Source: Gammaproteobacteria bacterium 45_16_T64
Lineage (GTDB): Bacteria > Pseudomonadota > Gammaproteobacteria > Pseudomonadales > Ketobacteraceae
Assembly: GCA_002162955.1 (NCBI GenBank)
Contig: MABD01000011.1
Location: 1 to 64,000, forward strand
Direction of reading: 5' to 3'
DNA: 64,000 nt
Shown piece after piece: positions 17,427 through 26,171 of this stretch (its first letter is position 1; each line of letters begins with the position of its first letter). The translations under genes and the position numbers were made by a program. Under the pieces are notes generated by a model. It was given only the letters and a program-made list of their open reading frames with translations, was not told where the DNA came from and searched no databases.

Positions 17427-18299
17427 ATGAGTGATATTCAAGACGTTGTACATGAAGTACGGACCTTTTCAGGCTTTGATGGATTGGATTTGGTTGCGGA
17501 CTGTTTTGGTGATTCTGGAAATCAAGCGGTGATATTTGCTCATGGGGGAGGTCAGACTCGTTACGCCTGGGGTCAGGCGGCAAAGACCCTTGCTCGTAAG
17601 GGGTTTTATAGCGTGGCCTTTGACTCTAGAGGGCACGGTGATAGTAACTGGTGCCCTGACGGCAACTATCGACTGTCTGATTATGGAAAGGATATGGGGA
17701 ATATTGCGAGGTCTCTGAATAATCCAATCGTCGTGGGAGCATCGTTAGGTGGTCTAAGTGCAATATCCGCTACCCATGAGGTAGGCGAAGGTATCTTTAG
17801 TGCTATCGTTTTGGTAGATGTGACCCCGAGGATGGATATCGGTGGCGTGTCAAAGGTGCTCGGGTTTATGGGGGACAAAGTTGAACAGGGGTTCCCATCG
17901 CTAGAGGCTGCGGCTGATGCTATAGCGACCTATTTACCTCACCGCAAGAAACCAAAATCTCTTGATGGGTTAGCGAAAAACTTACGCCTTGGGGATGATG
18001 GGCGTTATCGATGGCACTGGGATCCAAAATTCGTTAACAGTGAAAATAGGCCCACAATGGAAGGTCATGCGGACCGTTTATATGGTATGGCCTCGCAAAT
18101 TCATCAGCCCATGTTATTGATTCGCGGTCAAATGAGTGAACTTGTCACTAGGGAATCGGCAGAGGAATTTTTACAACGGGTCCCAAATGCACGGTATGTG
18201 GATATTGAGGATGCTGGTCATATGATAGCGGGAGACAAAAATGACGTATTCACCCAGAGCGTGGTAACATTTGTCAATTCACTTGGAATGACAAATTAG
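17427..18299 (+). CDS. Alpha/beta hydrolase
   Basis: A 290-residue alpha/beta-fold hydrolase. Oxyanion-hole loop HGGGQTRYAW, nucleophile elbow GASLGG with S106, and the catalytic His in DAGHMIAGD near the C-terminus; the acid is probably the Asp or Glu around MSELVTRE. Likely an esterase, thioesterase or related enzyme. It begins a three-gene plus-strand run with gaps of 13 and 29 bases; the following MaoC dehydratase suggests acyl-CoA or hydroxyalkanoate chemistry. That link is inferred. Confidence 0.85.
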   Translation: MSDIQDVVHEVRTFSGFDGLDLVADCFGDSGNQAVIFAHGGGQTRYAWGQAAKTLARKGFYSVAFDSRGHGDSNWCPDGNYRLSDYGKDMGNIARSLNNPIVVGASLGGLSAISATHEVGEGIFSAIVLVDVTPRMDIGGVSKVLGFMGDKVEQGFPSLEAAADAIATYLPHRKKPKSLDGLAKNLRLGDDGRYRWHWDPKFVNSENRPTMEGHADRLYGMASQIHQPMLLIRGQMSELVTRESAEEFLQRVPNARYVDIEDAGHMIAGDKNDVFTQSVVTFVNSLGMTN

Positions 18300-18312
18300 G
18301 TAAGCATTATTT

Positions 18313-18555
18313 ATGTCAAGATCAGTTACAGGGACTTTACCGGAGTCTGTAGACGTCCTGTTAGCAAAATTAGAAAAAGCCGCAGCGAAACACGACATTC
18401 ACTTTGAAGGTAACGATACCCACGGCCAAGCGAAAGGTAAGGGGTTTATTGTGAAGTACCAAGTGGATGGTGACCAGTGCACCTTAACAGTAACGAAGAA
18501 GCCTTTTTTGGTTCCTTGGGGGGTTATTGAAGGTGTGTTGGAGAAAGTGTTCTAG
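18313..18555 (+). CDS. Small protein resembling the polyhydroxyalkanoic acid system family
   Basis: An 80-residue basic protein. Its layout, an N-terminal helical part and then a beta-hairpin GKGFIVKYQVDGDQCTLTVTKKPFL followed by a C-terminal helix, resembles the PHA_gran_rgn/polyhydroxyalkanoic acid system family (about 90 residues), but the match is weak by eye. It lies between the hydrolase and the MaoC dehydratase on the same strand with short gaps, which supports a shared role in hydroxyacyl metabolism. Confidence 0.6.
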   Translation: MSRSVTGTLPESVDVLLAKLEKAAAKHDIHFEGNDTHGQAKGKGFIVKYQVDGDQCTLTVTKKPFLVPWGVIEGVLEKVF

Positions 18556-18584
18556 CGCATACATGGATTAATAAGTGAGAAGAA

Positions 18585-19046
18585 ATGAAAACAGTTAATG
18601 CGGAAGAGTTAGCAAGCTTTGTAGGGCAGCCGATGGGGCAGTCGGATTGGTTTCAAATAGACCAAGAGAGAATTAATAGCTTTGCAGATGCGACGTTGGA
18701 TCATCAGTTTATTCACGTTGATGCAGAAAAGGCAAAGTTAACGCCATTTGGCGGCACTATTGCTCACGGTTTTCTGACGTTATCTTTGCTTCCTTACTTT
18801 CAAACAACCATGGCGGATATGATTGTACCGGCCGGTTTGAAGATGGGAATGAATTATGGATTCGACAAGATTCGTTTTTTGGCTCCTGTTAAAGTCGATT
18901 CTCGAGTGCGCTGCGTGGCCACGTTAAAAGAAATGACCGAAAAGAAAGCGGGACAGTTTTTGTTTAATGTTGAATTGTCTGTGGAAATAGAGGGCGAAGA
19001 AAAACCTGCGCTAATTGCCGATTGGTTGTTAATGTATTTTATCTAA
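18585..19046 (+). CDS. MaoC-family dehydratase ((R)-enoyl-CoA hydratase-like)
   Basis: A 153-residue single hot-dog domain. The hydratase-2 catalytic pair is visible in FADATLDHQFIHVD (D39 and H44), followed by PFGGTIAHGFLTLSLLP. Family enzymes hydrate trans-2-enoyl-CoA to (R)-3-hydroxyacyl-CoA and link beta-oxidation to polyhydroxyalkanoate supply. The preceding PHA-system-like gene fits that role. A strong hairpin follows the stop, ending the operon. Confidence 0.88.
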   Translation: MKTVNAEELASFVGQPMGQSDWFQIDQERINSFADATLDHQFIHVDAEKAKLTPFGGTIAHGFLTLSLLPYFQTTMADMIVPAGLKMGMNYGFDKIRFLAPVKVDSRVRCVATLKEMTEKKAGQFLFNVELSVEIEGEEKPALIADWLLMYFI

Positions 19047-19062
19047 AAGGTAGGGCAGGTTG

Positions 19063-19106
19063 CCCCGATGTTGATTGCAGCGTATAGGCTGTAATCAACA
19101 TCGGGG
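19063..19106. terminator. Strong hairpin between convergent genes
   Basis: Arms CCCCGATGTTGATT (19063-19076) and AATCAACATCGGGG (19093-19106) pair perfectly, and the stem extends inward by four more pairs (one G-U). It sits between the MaoC stop and the convergent S15-type hydrolase gene, so it can end both transcripts. Confidence 0.8.
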
Positions 19107-19120
19107 ATCAGTGTAATTAC

Positions 19121-20950
19121 CTATGCTTTGCGTAAACGCCTAAGGGAGAAGCTGCCAAGTAGCAACAACATTAGTCCGCCGAATGCGCCACCGTTACTTC
19201 CACTATAGCTTGCATCATTATTGCCGCTTGTTGAGCTGCGAGAATTATTATAGCCCTCAGGGAATTCCAGTGACGTAATATCATTAATGGTTAATGTGCG
19301 TGGGATTGTTAGATTGGCAGGGTATTGGTCACCAAATATAAAGGTGTTTGTGGCTGGTGTGTCCGGATAACGCCAATAATCAGGGTCGTGACCATCAACG
19401 ACTAAAATTAACTTTTCGCCACTATTGATGTCGTTGGCCGTCCAATAAAAGCCGAACTCAAGTTCTACAGGGGTATCAGGCAGTTCACTTTCGCCTTCAG
19501 GTAAATGCCATGATAGTGGCGCGTGTCCAATCCAATGTGCTTGACCGGTATCTTCGTTAAGCGCCAGCAGATACGCAAAGAATTGGCTGTTGTGTTCAAC
19601 GTTGGCCCAAATGGTTAACGTGGCCTCTCCTCGTAAGTATATGGAGTCTGTTAATGTGCCGGTGCTGAATATAATAGCATTGGTTGGATCAATTTCGTCT
19701 ATGGGAAAACGTAAACCTGCACCGAGTGATGCCCAGCCAACTCCGCTGCTGCCTACGCGGCTGTCGGTGGTGTCGATAGATTGTATGACGTCCATAACCG
19801 GCGCGATACTGCTCGACAAAAAACCGGTGTTATCGCCGAAAGGCACCAGTGTTAGATTGATATCATGTTCACTCGTAGTGACCGGTAAATCATCAAAGCT
19901 CTCGCGTTTTTTTGATGCGCCGCGTGAGCGTGAATGGACGACGGTTGATATTTTGTCGATCTTATCAATGCCATTATCGACGCCCTTGAGATGGTGATCC
20001 AACCAAGCGGTGGCGTTAGTCCATGGGTAGTTGTCTTCCTCCCCAAGCACGCCTCCTGCTTCTCCTTGGCCATGTATGCCAAAGCTAAAATCAGCGCGCC
20101 AAGGCCCTTCAAATTTCCCTAGAAATTCAATAATAGAGTTGGGTTGAAAAAGGTAGTCTTGCAAGTTGTTGGCAACATAAATCGCAGGCGGACTGGTTCG
20201 AGCGTTTATTTGGTCGATGTAGGTTATAGGGGATCTAGCGGCCGCCCAGGCTAAGGTCTCGTCGATATTTTTGTGTTCCCACATATTGTCAGCCATCTCG
20301 CCCATTTCGGGCTCTGCTTTACCAAATGGCCATCCAACTGTACCCAGCAAGATATCTAACCAGGTTTCTTGTGGGGTTTCTCCTGCCCATAGCGACTCCC
20401 TAAGGCTACCCCAGGTACTCATGGCGATAACTGCGGCAAGACGCTCATCTTGAGTGGCGGTAAGTAGTGCGATACCTGAGCCATAGGAGATTCCCGCCAT
20501 GGCGATGGCGTTTTGGTTAACAGGATAATTGTCAATGAGCCAACTAATGGATTCTTTGGCATCATAAATATCCTTAGCGCCGGCGGTATCTACCAGCCCG
20601 GGTGACCCCTGAAAGCCGCGGGTTGTATATGACAGTACGACGTACCCATTGTCGGAATAGGTTTTTCCTAGCGCTTTATATTGGTGTTCGTTGAGGGTCC
20701 AGCTATTGATAAAAATAATGGCAGGAAAACCATTGGTAGGTTTTTCTGATAGTGGTATAAAAATATTTGCAGGTAATTGGATTTGGTTGGTGCCACTATC
20801 TTGAGGGTCAAGTAGCGAAGGGATGGTGATATCGTTGTCCCAGGTATGGGTGAGTGCTTCGTTGGGTTCGGGTACTCCGTGTGTGTTGGTTGTGAATAGA
20901 AAGCCCATTAGCAGCAGGGCCGCAAAACACGATCGCTTATTGTTGTACAT
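19121..20950 (-). CDS. CocE/NonD (S15)-family hydrolase with GlyGly-CTERM-like anchor
   Basis: About 609 residues. A signal peptide (about 1-25) is followed by an alpha/beta-hydrolase domain with nucleophile elbow GISYGSG (S155), the usual arrangement of X-Pro dipeptidyl-peptidase and cocaine-esterase relatives, then a C-terminal jelly-roll domain (about 370-570). The extreme C-terminus reads SGSNGGAFGG, a hydrophobic LMLLLLG stretch and RRLRKA: Ser/Gly linker, Gly-Gly, one membrane segment and a basic tail, as in GlyGly-CTERM proteins processed by rhombosortase in Shewanella and Vibrio. This suggests export by type II secretion and C-terminal processing. ATG 20950 has AGGGGA at a good distance; a GTG at 20998 would place extra polar residues before the signal. 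Specific activity (peptidase or esterase) is unknown. Confidence 0.85.
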   Translation of the reverse strand: MYNNKRSCFAALLLMGFLFTTNTHGVPEPNEALTHTWDNDITIPSLLDPQDSGTNQIQLPANIFIPLSEKPTNGFPAIIFINSWTLNEHQYKALGKTYSDNGYVVLSYTTRGFQGSPGLVDTAGAKDIYDAKESISWLIDNYPVNQNAIAMAGISYGSGIALLTATQDERLAAVIAMSTWGSLRESLWAGETPQETWLDILLGTVGWPFGKAEPEMGEMADNMWEHKNIDETLAWAAARSPITYIDQINARTSPPAIYVANNLQDYLFQPNSIIEFLGKFEGPWRADFSFGIHGQGEAGGVLGEEDNYPWTNATAWLDHHLKGVDNGIDKIDKISTVVHSRSRGASKKRESFDDLPVTTSEHDINLTLVPFGDNTGFLSSSIAPVMDVIQSIDTTDSRVGSSGVGWASLGAGLRFPIDEIDPTNAIIFSTGTLTDSIYLRGEATLTIWANVEHNSQFFAYLLALNEDTGQAHWIGHAPLSWHLPEGESELPDTPVELEFGFYWTANDINSGEKLILVVDGHDPDYWRYPDTPATNTFIFGDQYPANLTIPRTLTINDITSLEFPEGYNNSRSSTSGNNDASYSGSNGGAFGGLMLLLLGSFSLRRLRKA

Positions 20951-21163
20951 TGTCGTTCCCCTATGGTGGTTCTGTACTTGTGAGTACAGGTTTTCCACGC
21001 TCGAGGCACAAAACTACCCGGTCAAATTTAGACCGTAATAATCCCTTGCGCACAGGTACCTACCTCACATAAATGCCAGGCACAGGGGAACCGTAACTTT
21101 GTACTTCATGGTTAGGGGCAACATCCTGTCACCCGCTAACCTACCTTTGTGGTTAAATTAAAA
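20951..21163. other. Intergenic region
   Basis: This region should contain the S15-hydrolase promoter on the minus strand, but no confident boxes were found. No ORF, RNA gene or repeat was recognised. Confidence 0.3.
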
Positions 21164-21178
21164 AGGCAAAAAATGCCT
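21157..21178 (-). terminator. Rho-independent terminator of the fadL-type gene
   Basis: On the minus strand a 5-bp stem AGGCA/TGCCT with a five-T loop is followed by TTTTAATTT. It is about 105 bp past the porin stop at 21284. A separate weak dyad GTTGTA (21205-21210) and TACAAC (21217-21222) lies between. The stem is short, so confidence is moderate. Confidence 0.55.
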
Positions 21179-21283
21179 AAAAATAAAGTCGTTCAAATTT
21201 TATTGTTGTAACTTAGTACAACTTGCACCAATGTGCCAAATATTAAATTATATATCTATAAGTCTTTCGTTTAAAAGCTCGGG

Positions 21284-22996
21284 TTAGAATTTTTCCTCGT
21301 ATGTAAAGGTGAAAATATGGGCTGTTGTTGTGGACTCCACGTCTAAGAATGCATAGGGGTTATAAACGACTTGGCCTGGCGTTGTACTGTTGAGGTTTTC
21401 TGATTCGCCTGCGTCAGCAGAGAATGTTGAAGTCAAATAGCCGTAAGCTGCATCGAAGCGAGAATAATTATCAAGCTGGTAACCAAATCCTATGGTATAT
21501 AATTGAGCCGCTGCCAAAGGCGCTAGAATATCAACTCTATCGTCTGGAATTGCGCTATCTCGAGGTTCATACCCGAATCGAAGTACTAAGTTGTCGCTAT
21601 ACTCGTATTCAACTCCAATTGCCCAAGACCAAACACTTTCATATTGACGCTGGATAATCATGGTGTCTGGGTCTGCGTTGTCTTCTCCATCGGCGTTAAA
21701 TCCACTTCCACCCAGGGTATATACGAGATCCGATACAGTTAAGAAGTCTATGTTGCTATCGAATTTGATCTCAAGGTTTTCCCAAGCACTATAGTCGGTC
21801 CACTTGGCATCAAGGTTAACTTTCAGGTTTGGAAATAGCTTTAGAGAAGTACCGATAGCAAAATGAGCTGGGTTAATGAGTTCGAGTTCTGCCGTTCCCT
21901 CAACGACTTTGGTGCCATTAAATGGCCCCAATCCGGCAAGGGCTAAGGGTCCATTTAAATCCACAAGGCCATGAGTCATTGCGATAAAATTATCGCTGTG
22001 CTCCATCTTAAAGTCGCCTTCAAGATTTGACGTCCCTTCGCTTTGATATACCACACCAAAGGAGACCCATTCAGTGGGTTCCCACAACAAGCCAACATTG
22101 AATGTCAATGAGAGCGGATCTTCAAGTTCTAATGTAAGAGAGCCAATGTCATCGCCAGGGCCTATTGCGGAAAGAGCTAAACCTAAATCCTTCAGAGTAT
22201 CATCTAGATTATTAAGAGTACCTTGGATAAATGCTAAGGTCGGCTCCGCTGTGCGTAGCTTTGTTTCTACACCAAAACCTTGGTATGAAAAACCTATAGA
22301 GGCTCCTACATATAATTCATCACTGAACTGAAGACCAATAGAAGGGGAAAAATAAGTCAGCCGAGTGATACCCAGGCGCTGCCCTTGATAGGCACTGCCA
22401 CTGTCTGCGTCTCTTTCGTAACCAATAGCCTGAGGGGAGTATACTGCAGTGGCAAATGTCCATCCATAGTTCGGGTCTTCGATTGCAATTCCCCCTAACG
22501 GGATGACGAGAAAGGGAACTTCAGTCAGCCCTGCACCAGGCAGCATGATGAGCGGCTTTGACGTAGAATCAGATGTGTTTTCGAATTTCTCATCAGGGTA
22601 TGTGCAACCAGCAACGTCATTGCAATAGACTTCAATGTAGGTGTCTTTAATACTTCCAGGCTCTCCAGTGAGTGGGTCAATTTCAGTTTGAGCTTTACTT
22701 AAGTCTCTGTTTCCGAAATTAGTTTCAAACGTCATTTGGGCTCCGAGCACTTTGAGCTGTCTTTGGCGTCCTTTGATTTTTGCCAAACCAGCCGGATTAA
22801 AGTGAATAGAGTCAATCCCGGGTGGATCTGCAGTAACTGCATTACCAAGCGCGAGAGCCTTGGGGTTACCGATAGTGATATTCTGTGTTAGCTGTGCATG
22901 AGCCACGGAAGCGAATAATGTAGCACCGACTGCTAAGCTAAGGGCAGAGAGCCGACCAATGTGAGAGCGAATAGAGCGCTTAGTATTTTTATTCAT
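21284..22996 (-). CDS. FadL/OMPP1/TodX-family outer-membrane transport protein
   Basis: A 570-residue outer-membrane porin for hydrophobic substrates. Signal peptide ends in ASVAHA, and the mature N-terminus has the hatch-like region ALALGNAVTADPPGIDSIHFNPAGLAKIKG, the family signature (NPAG). The remainder is barrel strands, with the C-terminus FTFTYEEKF ending in Phe as a barrel-insertion signal. At 570 residues it is longer than E. coli FadL (about 446), with large loops. Likely substrates are long-chain fatty acids or hydrocarbons. ATG 22996 has AAGGAG 9 bases upstream; the frame stays open further upstream, but those residues do not look like a signal. Confidence 0.88.
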   Translation of the reverse strand: MNKNTKRSIRSHIGRLSALSLAVGATLFASVAHAQLTQNITIGNPKALALGNAVTADPPGIDSIHFNPAGLAKIKGRQRQLKVLGAQMTFETNFGNRDLSKAQTEIDPLTGEPGSIKDTYIEVYCNDVAGCTYPDEKFENTSDSTSKPLIMLPGAGLTEVPFLVIPLGGIAIEDPNYGWTFATAVYSPQAIGYERDADSGSAYQGQRLGITRLTYFSPSIGLQFSDELYVGASIGFSYQGFGVETKLRTAEPTLAFIQGTLNNLDDTLKDLGLALSAIGPGDDIGSLTLELEDPLSLTFNVGLLWEPTEWVSFGVVYQSEGTSNLEGDFKMEHSDNFIAMTHGLVDLNGPLALAGLGPFNGTKVVEGTAELELINPAHFAIGTSLKLFPNLKVNLDAKWTDYSAWENLEIKFDSNIDFLTVSDLVYTLGGSGFNADGEDNADPDTMIIQRQYESVWSWAIGVEYEYSDNLVLRFGYEPRDSAIPDDRVDILAPLAAAQLYTIGFGYQLDNYSRFDAAYGYLTSTFSADAGESENLNSTTPGQVVYNPYAFLDVESTTTAHIFTFTYEEKF

Positions 22997-23382
22997 CCAG
23001 ATTGTCTCCTTATCTTTGCGTATAGCCGATGCCATTACCCAGTATGGCTGCAAAGACGCAGATTCCCCTTTTTTGTTAGTTATAAGTGGTGCAAAAATCT
23101 CTCACGTCCCAAGGTGTTCGACTTTGCGTGATAGGATTGGCCAGAGGCCAATGAGTGTCATTCGTATTGATATTTTTTTGACACTTTTATATTTGCGGGC
23201 TAAAAGGACCCGTAAGTTCTCGTTAGTGTACGTAAATTGATAAGTTGAACAATGGTGACTATTAAGTCATGGGTAATGTTTTGTTAAATTATGCCATAAA
23301 GATACGGAAATGTGCCATATGGCACACTTCGCTTATAAATCTAATAACACCCCTGGCCTACGTGGGCTGAAGATACCTTTTA
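22997..23382. promoter_or_regulatory. Upstream region of the fadL-type gene
   Basis: A 386-bp gap with no gene. It holds a 7-bp perfect hairpin ATTGGCC (23136-23142) with GGCCAAT (23146-23152), and a 16-bp perfect palindrome at 23311-23326. It probably contains the porin promoter with a fairly long leader; precise boxes were not assigned. Confidence 0.45.
23311..23326. promoter_or_regulatory. 16-bp perfect palindrome, candidate operator
   Basis: TGTGCCATATGGCACA reads identically on both strands. It lies between the 3' end of the membrane acyltransferase gene and the promoter side of the fadL-type gene. A half-site TGTGCCA recurs at about 21232-21238 beyond the other end of the porin gene. 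The shape fits a dimeric regulator, but no protein can be assigned. Confidence 0.5.
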
Positions 23383-24564
23383 TTACGAACGTCCCACGGA
23401 TTTTTTGGTTAACTCCGCCAATAAAGGGGTGTTGACGGCGATGATGGCACCAATAATGGCGGCAACCAGCCTCGATATGCCATGGGTTAATGCAGTGTCG
23501 ATGATTTCATCCATGATAGGCATCGAGAACAAGATGATACCGAGGATAAGCCACGACCACCCTGATGCGAAAAGCGGGGAGGGTTTTAACTTTGCGGCGC
23601 CTCGGGTGATGATGTAGGCCATTATTGCCGAAAATGCCCAGGCCACATAAACGTTAGATAGGCTAAGTACAATTACCCCTAGGACCAACGCGAAAGGGTG
23701 AAAAAAGAAGAATATGAGGGAGTTCTTACCGGTAAAGGCGAAAGCGTTACCTATCTTGTTGGTCTCGGTTCTGCCTCCATCAAACAACCAGAAGGCTAAG
23801 AATAAGTAAAGATAGCAATGGGCTAAATAGGGAATGCTTGTGTCCCATTTTTCTGTCGGGTTAGCACCAAAAAAATAGCTTGTGACGCAGTAGATGGTGA
23901 GCATTGCTGCCATGCCGATAGCGTTGGTTTGCTTACTGGCGCGATAACAGAAGAGCCCCAATGGAAAAATGCTTAACCACGGAAATATAGGGAATCCAGG
24001 AAAGCTGCGCTTTCCGCCGCTGGCTTCTTCGTAGTGCGGAATATAATCGTTGCTAACGAATAGCCAACCCAGCCCATCGAACTCAGGCGCGACTATATCC
24101 ATAATGAATTTAAGTCCACCGAGAACACTCGTGAGCAGTAATAGTGTGGTTTGCGAGCTAGGGCCTTTACGTTCGAGCCAACAAATCAGAGCTGACCCTA
24201 GGGTAATGATTTGGAAAATCTCTACGTATTTGAATGACGTCAAATTGCCATGTACAAGTATGTTCCAGCTAGAGCCGAGAAAAAACAGTACGCCAAAATA
24301 GGGGAGAAGTGATTGAATTGGGTATCGCTGTGCTTGCATGGCGGCAGTGATGCCTGCGGTACCAAAAAAGAAGACGGTACCAGGCCCAGCAAGTTGTGTG
24401 GCAAGACCATAAGAAACAGTCAGTTGAAAGGCTGGCAGATGGGCGATGATCATCATTAAGCAGCCGAAGCCTTTGATCATATCTACAGATAAATCACGGG
24501 GTTGTTTTGCCATAGCAGCGGTTTTAAATACTCTTTTCAGATTCTTAGTAGTGACATAAAGCAT
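23383..24564 (-). CDS. Polytopic membrane protein, acyltransferase-like
   Basis: A 393-residue inner-membrane protein with about ten hydrophobic segments. The N-terminal motif DLSVDMIKGFGCLMMIIAHLP matches the R/D-x-x-S-x-D-x-x-(R/K)-G-x(6)-M-x-x-x-H pattern of the acyltransferase-3/heparan-glucosaminide N-acetyltransferase-like (DUF1624) families, in which the His is thought to take part in acyl transfer. Family level only; substrate unknown. ATG 24564 is preceded by AAGGTGG. It shares no clear operon with its neighbours. Confidence 0.65.
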   Translation of the reverse strand: MLYVTTKNLKRVFKTAAMAKQPRDLSVDMIKGFGCLMMIIAHLPAFQLTVSYGLATQLAGPGTVFFFGTAGITAAMQAQRYPIQSLLPYFGVLFFLGSSWNILVHGNLTSFKYVEIFQIITLGSALICWLERKGPSSQTTLLLLTSVLGGLKFIMDIVAPEFDGLGWLFVSNDYIPHYEEASGGKRSFPGFPIFPWLSIFPLGLFCYRASKQTNAIGMAAMLTIYCVTSYFFGANPTEKWDTSIPYLAHCYLYLFLAFWLFDGGRTETNKIGNAFAFTGKNSLIFFFFHPFALVLGVIVLSLSNVYVAWAFSAIMAYIITRGAAKLKPSPLFASGWSWLILGIILFSMPIMDEIIDTALTHGISRLVAAIIGAIIAVNTPLLAELTKKSVGRS

Positions 24565-24610
24565 CAGCCACCTTTTGAGTAGAGGCCCTAGACTAAACTA
24601 AAAGTCATGC

Positions 24611-24955
24611 TTATGGTAGGCAAAATGGGCGAGCAACTTTTCGTAATCCGTAGGTGCTACGGTCCACATGCTGGGCGTTGTCGACAATAAACACTTCAGC
24701 ATCGTGGTTGGCTAGTTGCTGGTTGATTGGAGAATTAAATAAGTGTTTTCTAAATTCTAGATAGGACGTGTTCTCGTGGCGGAGGTCCGAGAGAATATTG
24801 TCCGTGTGAGTGAGAAAGGCATGCAGTTGTGGCAGGGTGAAGTGTAACTCGTGCTCGGAAAAATAGAATTGATGGTTGGTGAGGGCGTTAATCGTTCGAG
24901 CATCCCGCTCTAGAAAACGTACAAAAAACAGAGTAATAGGTAGGTAAGAATTCAT
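24611..24955 (-). CDS. Hypothetical protein
   Basis: A 114-residue protein beginning MNSYLPITLFFVRFLERD, rich in His, Leu and Asn, mostly helical by composition, without a clear membrane segment. No family was recognised. There is no obvious ribosome binding site, and a 13-bp inverted repeat lies just upstream of the start, so expression may depend on read-through from cbtBA. A GTG at 24964 would add 3 residues. Confidence 0.5.
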   Translation of the reverse strand: MNSYLPITLFFVRFLERDARTINALTNHQFYFSEHELHFTLPQLHAFLTHTDNILSDLRHENTSYLEFRKHLFNSPINQQLANHDAEVFIVDNAQHVDRSTYGLRKVARPFCLP

Positions 24956-24963
24956 TGGGATCA

Positions 24964-25000
24964 CATCATTGCGATAGTCTGGAGTGGTATCGCAATGATG
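24964..25000. terminator. Stem-loop after cbtA
   Basis: Arms CATCATTGCGATA (24964-24976) and TATCGCAATGATG (24988-25000) pair perfectly over 13 bp. It lies 13 bp after the cbtA stop and just before the small hypothetical gene on the same strand, so it may partly end the cbtBA transcript. Confidence 0.6.
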
Positions 25001-25013
25001 TTTTCATTAAATG

Positions 25014-25763
25014 CTATGCGTCAAGCTTTACAAATCGCTGAACCGCAAAACCGGAAAGAGCACCCAGTAAGATAAAGAATATTGCCATGCCTACGGCCGT
25101 GAAGGTATAGAATTGAGTGGTAAGCTGAGATAGGGCTTCAATTGCTGCGGGATCTGGGTTGGCAAAACCGTGCTCCTTAGGCATCGGGGCTCCAATAATG
25201 TGAGGTGCTGCTGCGAGAAGGATGCCACCCAATTTGAATTTGATGGGGGCATAATAAAGTACAGCGATGCCTACTGCAGTCAGAGTTGCACATAACAGCC
25301 ACCAAGCTTGGCGATTCTCTAATATAGCAGCCTCGGTGCCAGGAACTTCAGGGTGTAAACCGAACATGGCAGGAGCGACAAAAAATACCAACATACATGC
25401 GATGCCCCATGCAGCACCGGATACTGGTGTGACTTGAGGCTTGTTGGACTTTAGATTGTGTAAAGCCATCAGCGATATAAGAAATATAGAGAACGCGATT
25501 CCGATGGCAATGTCTGCGCCTATGGTATATCCAATGCGCTCAGCGCCGTCTTCAGGGCCCCAAGCTTCTTCATTGTGTTCGTGATGACCTACGCCACCTT
25601 CATGGCCGTGAGGTGCCGCCGCTGCGGGCTCTTCATCTGCGACTTCATATACTTCTGCAGCGTATATGATAGGGCTGATTTGAAAGTGCTGAAAAAGGCC
25701 ATAAAGAAGGCCGCTAAAAATACCTACAACAATTGCGGACAATAGGATGTTACGGAAAGCCAC
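25014..25763 (-). CDS. cbtA: CbtA-type cobalt transporter subunit
   Basis: A 249-residue membrane protein with about five transmembrane helices. A His/Glu-rich loop (HGHEGGVGHHEHNEEAWGPEDG, about residues 51-72) follows the first helix and is a likely metal-capturing region. The pattern of WGIACMLVFFVAPAMFGLHPEVPGTEAA and ENRQAWWLLCATLTAVGIA matches the CbtA family (PF09490), predicted to move cobalt for cobalamin synthesis together with CbtB. GTG 25763 has AGGAG 8 bases upstream. It lies downstream of cbtB and a cobalamin riboswitch, so it should be turned off when B12 is plentiful. Confidence 0.9.
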   Translation of the reverse strand: MAFRNILLSAIVVGIFSGLLYGLFQHFQISPIIYAAEVYEVADEEPAAAAPHGHEGGVGHHEHNEEAWGPEDGAERIGYTIGADIAIGIAFSIFLISLMALHNLKSNKPQVTPVSGAAWGIACMLVFFVAPAMFGLHPEVPGTEAAILENRQAWWLLCATLTAVGIAVLYYAPIKFKLGGILLAAAPHIIGAPMPKEHGFANPDPAAIEALSQLTTQFYTFTAVGMAIFFILLGALSGFAVQRFVKLDA

Positions 25764-25882
25764 GGGCGTGTCTCCTAATAAAATAAGCTACTTGGTGTGA
25801 TTTGTGCTTCTGTACTAACGTAGGGGCGTGATAAGCAAGAAAGGGTTTATAAGAGAGCTTTCAAGCTTATACGAAAAGCCTA

Positions 25883-26065
25883 TTAGTGGCAGGGGAACGC
25901 GAATGCGTGACGTGCGTCATGGGCTGCGTTGTGAGCCACATCCATGGGGGCAAACCCAACGGCGAATAACAGTGCAGCACCTAGGGCAAGAGCACCTACA
26001 ACCTGTATTGCGGTTGACAGTGTAAGAGGCTTACTTTGAGGGGTTGAAACGGCTTGTTGTTGCAT
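25883..26065 (-). CDS. cbtB: CbtB-type cobalt transporter subunit
   Basis: A 60-residue protein: short polar N-terminus, one transmembrane helix (about 21-43), then a His-rich end with VAHNAAHDARHAFAFPCH, the metal-binding tail typical of CbtB. It pairs with CbtA just downstream (gap about 119 bp). ATG 26065 has GGGAG 6 bases upstream, so the in-frame extension to 26086 is not needed. Confidence 0.88.
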   Translation of the reverse strand: MQQQAVSTPQSKPLTLSTAIQVVGALALGAALLFAVGFAPMDVAHNAAHDARHAFAFPCH

Positions 26066-26171
26066 TTTTATCTCCCACGCACTCACCCGTGCGCATTAAA
26101 TTTTCTTTAGTCTAGCTGATCTTTTGGCGGAGTGTTAATTCACCAATGATAGGCTAATTATTTCTCGTAAA

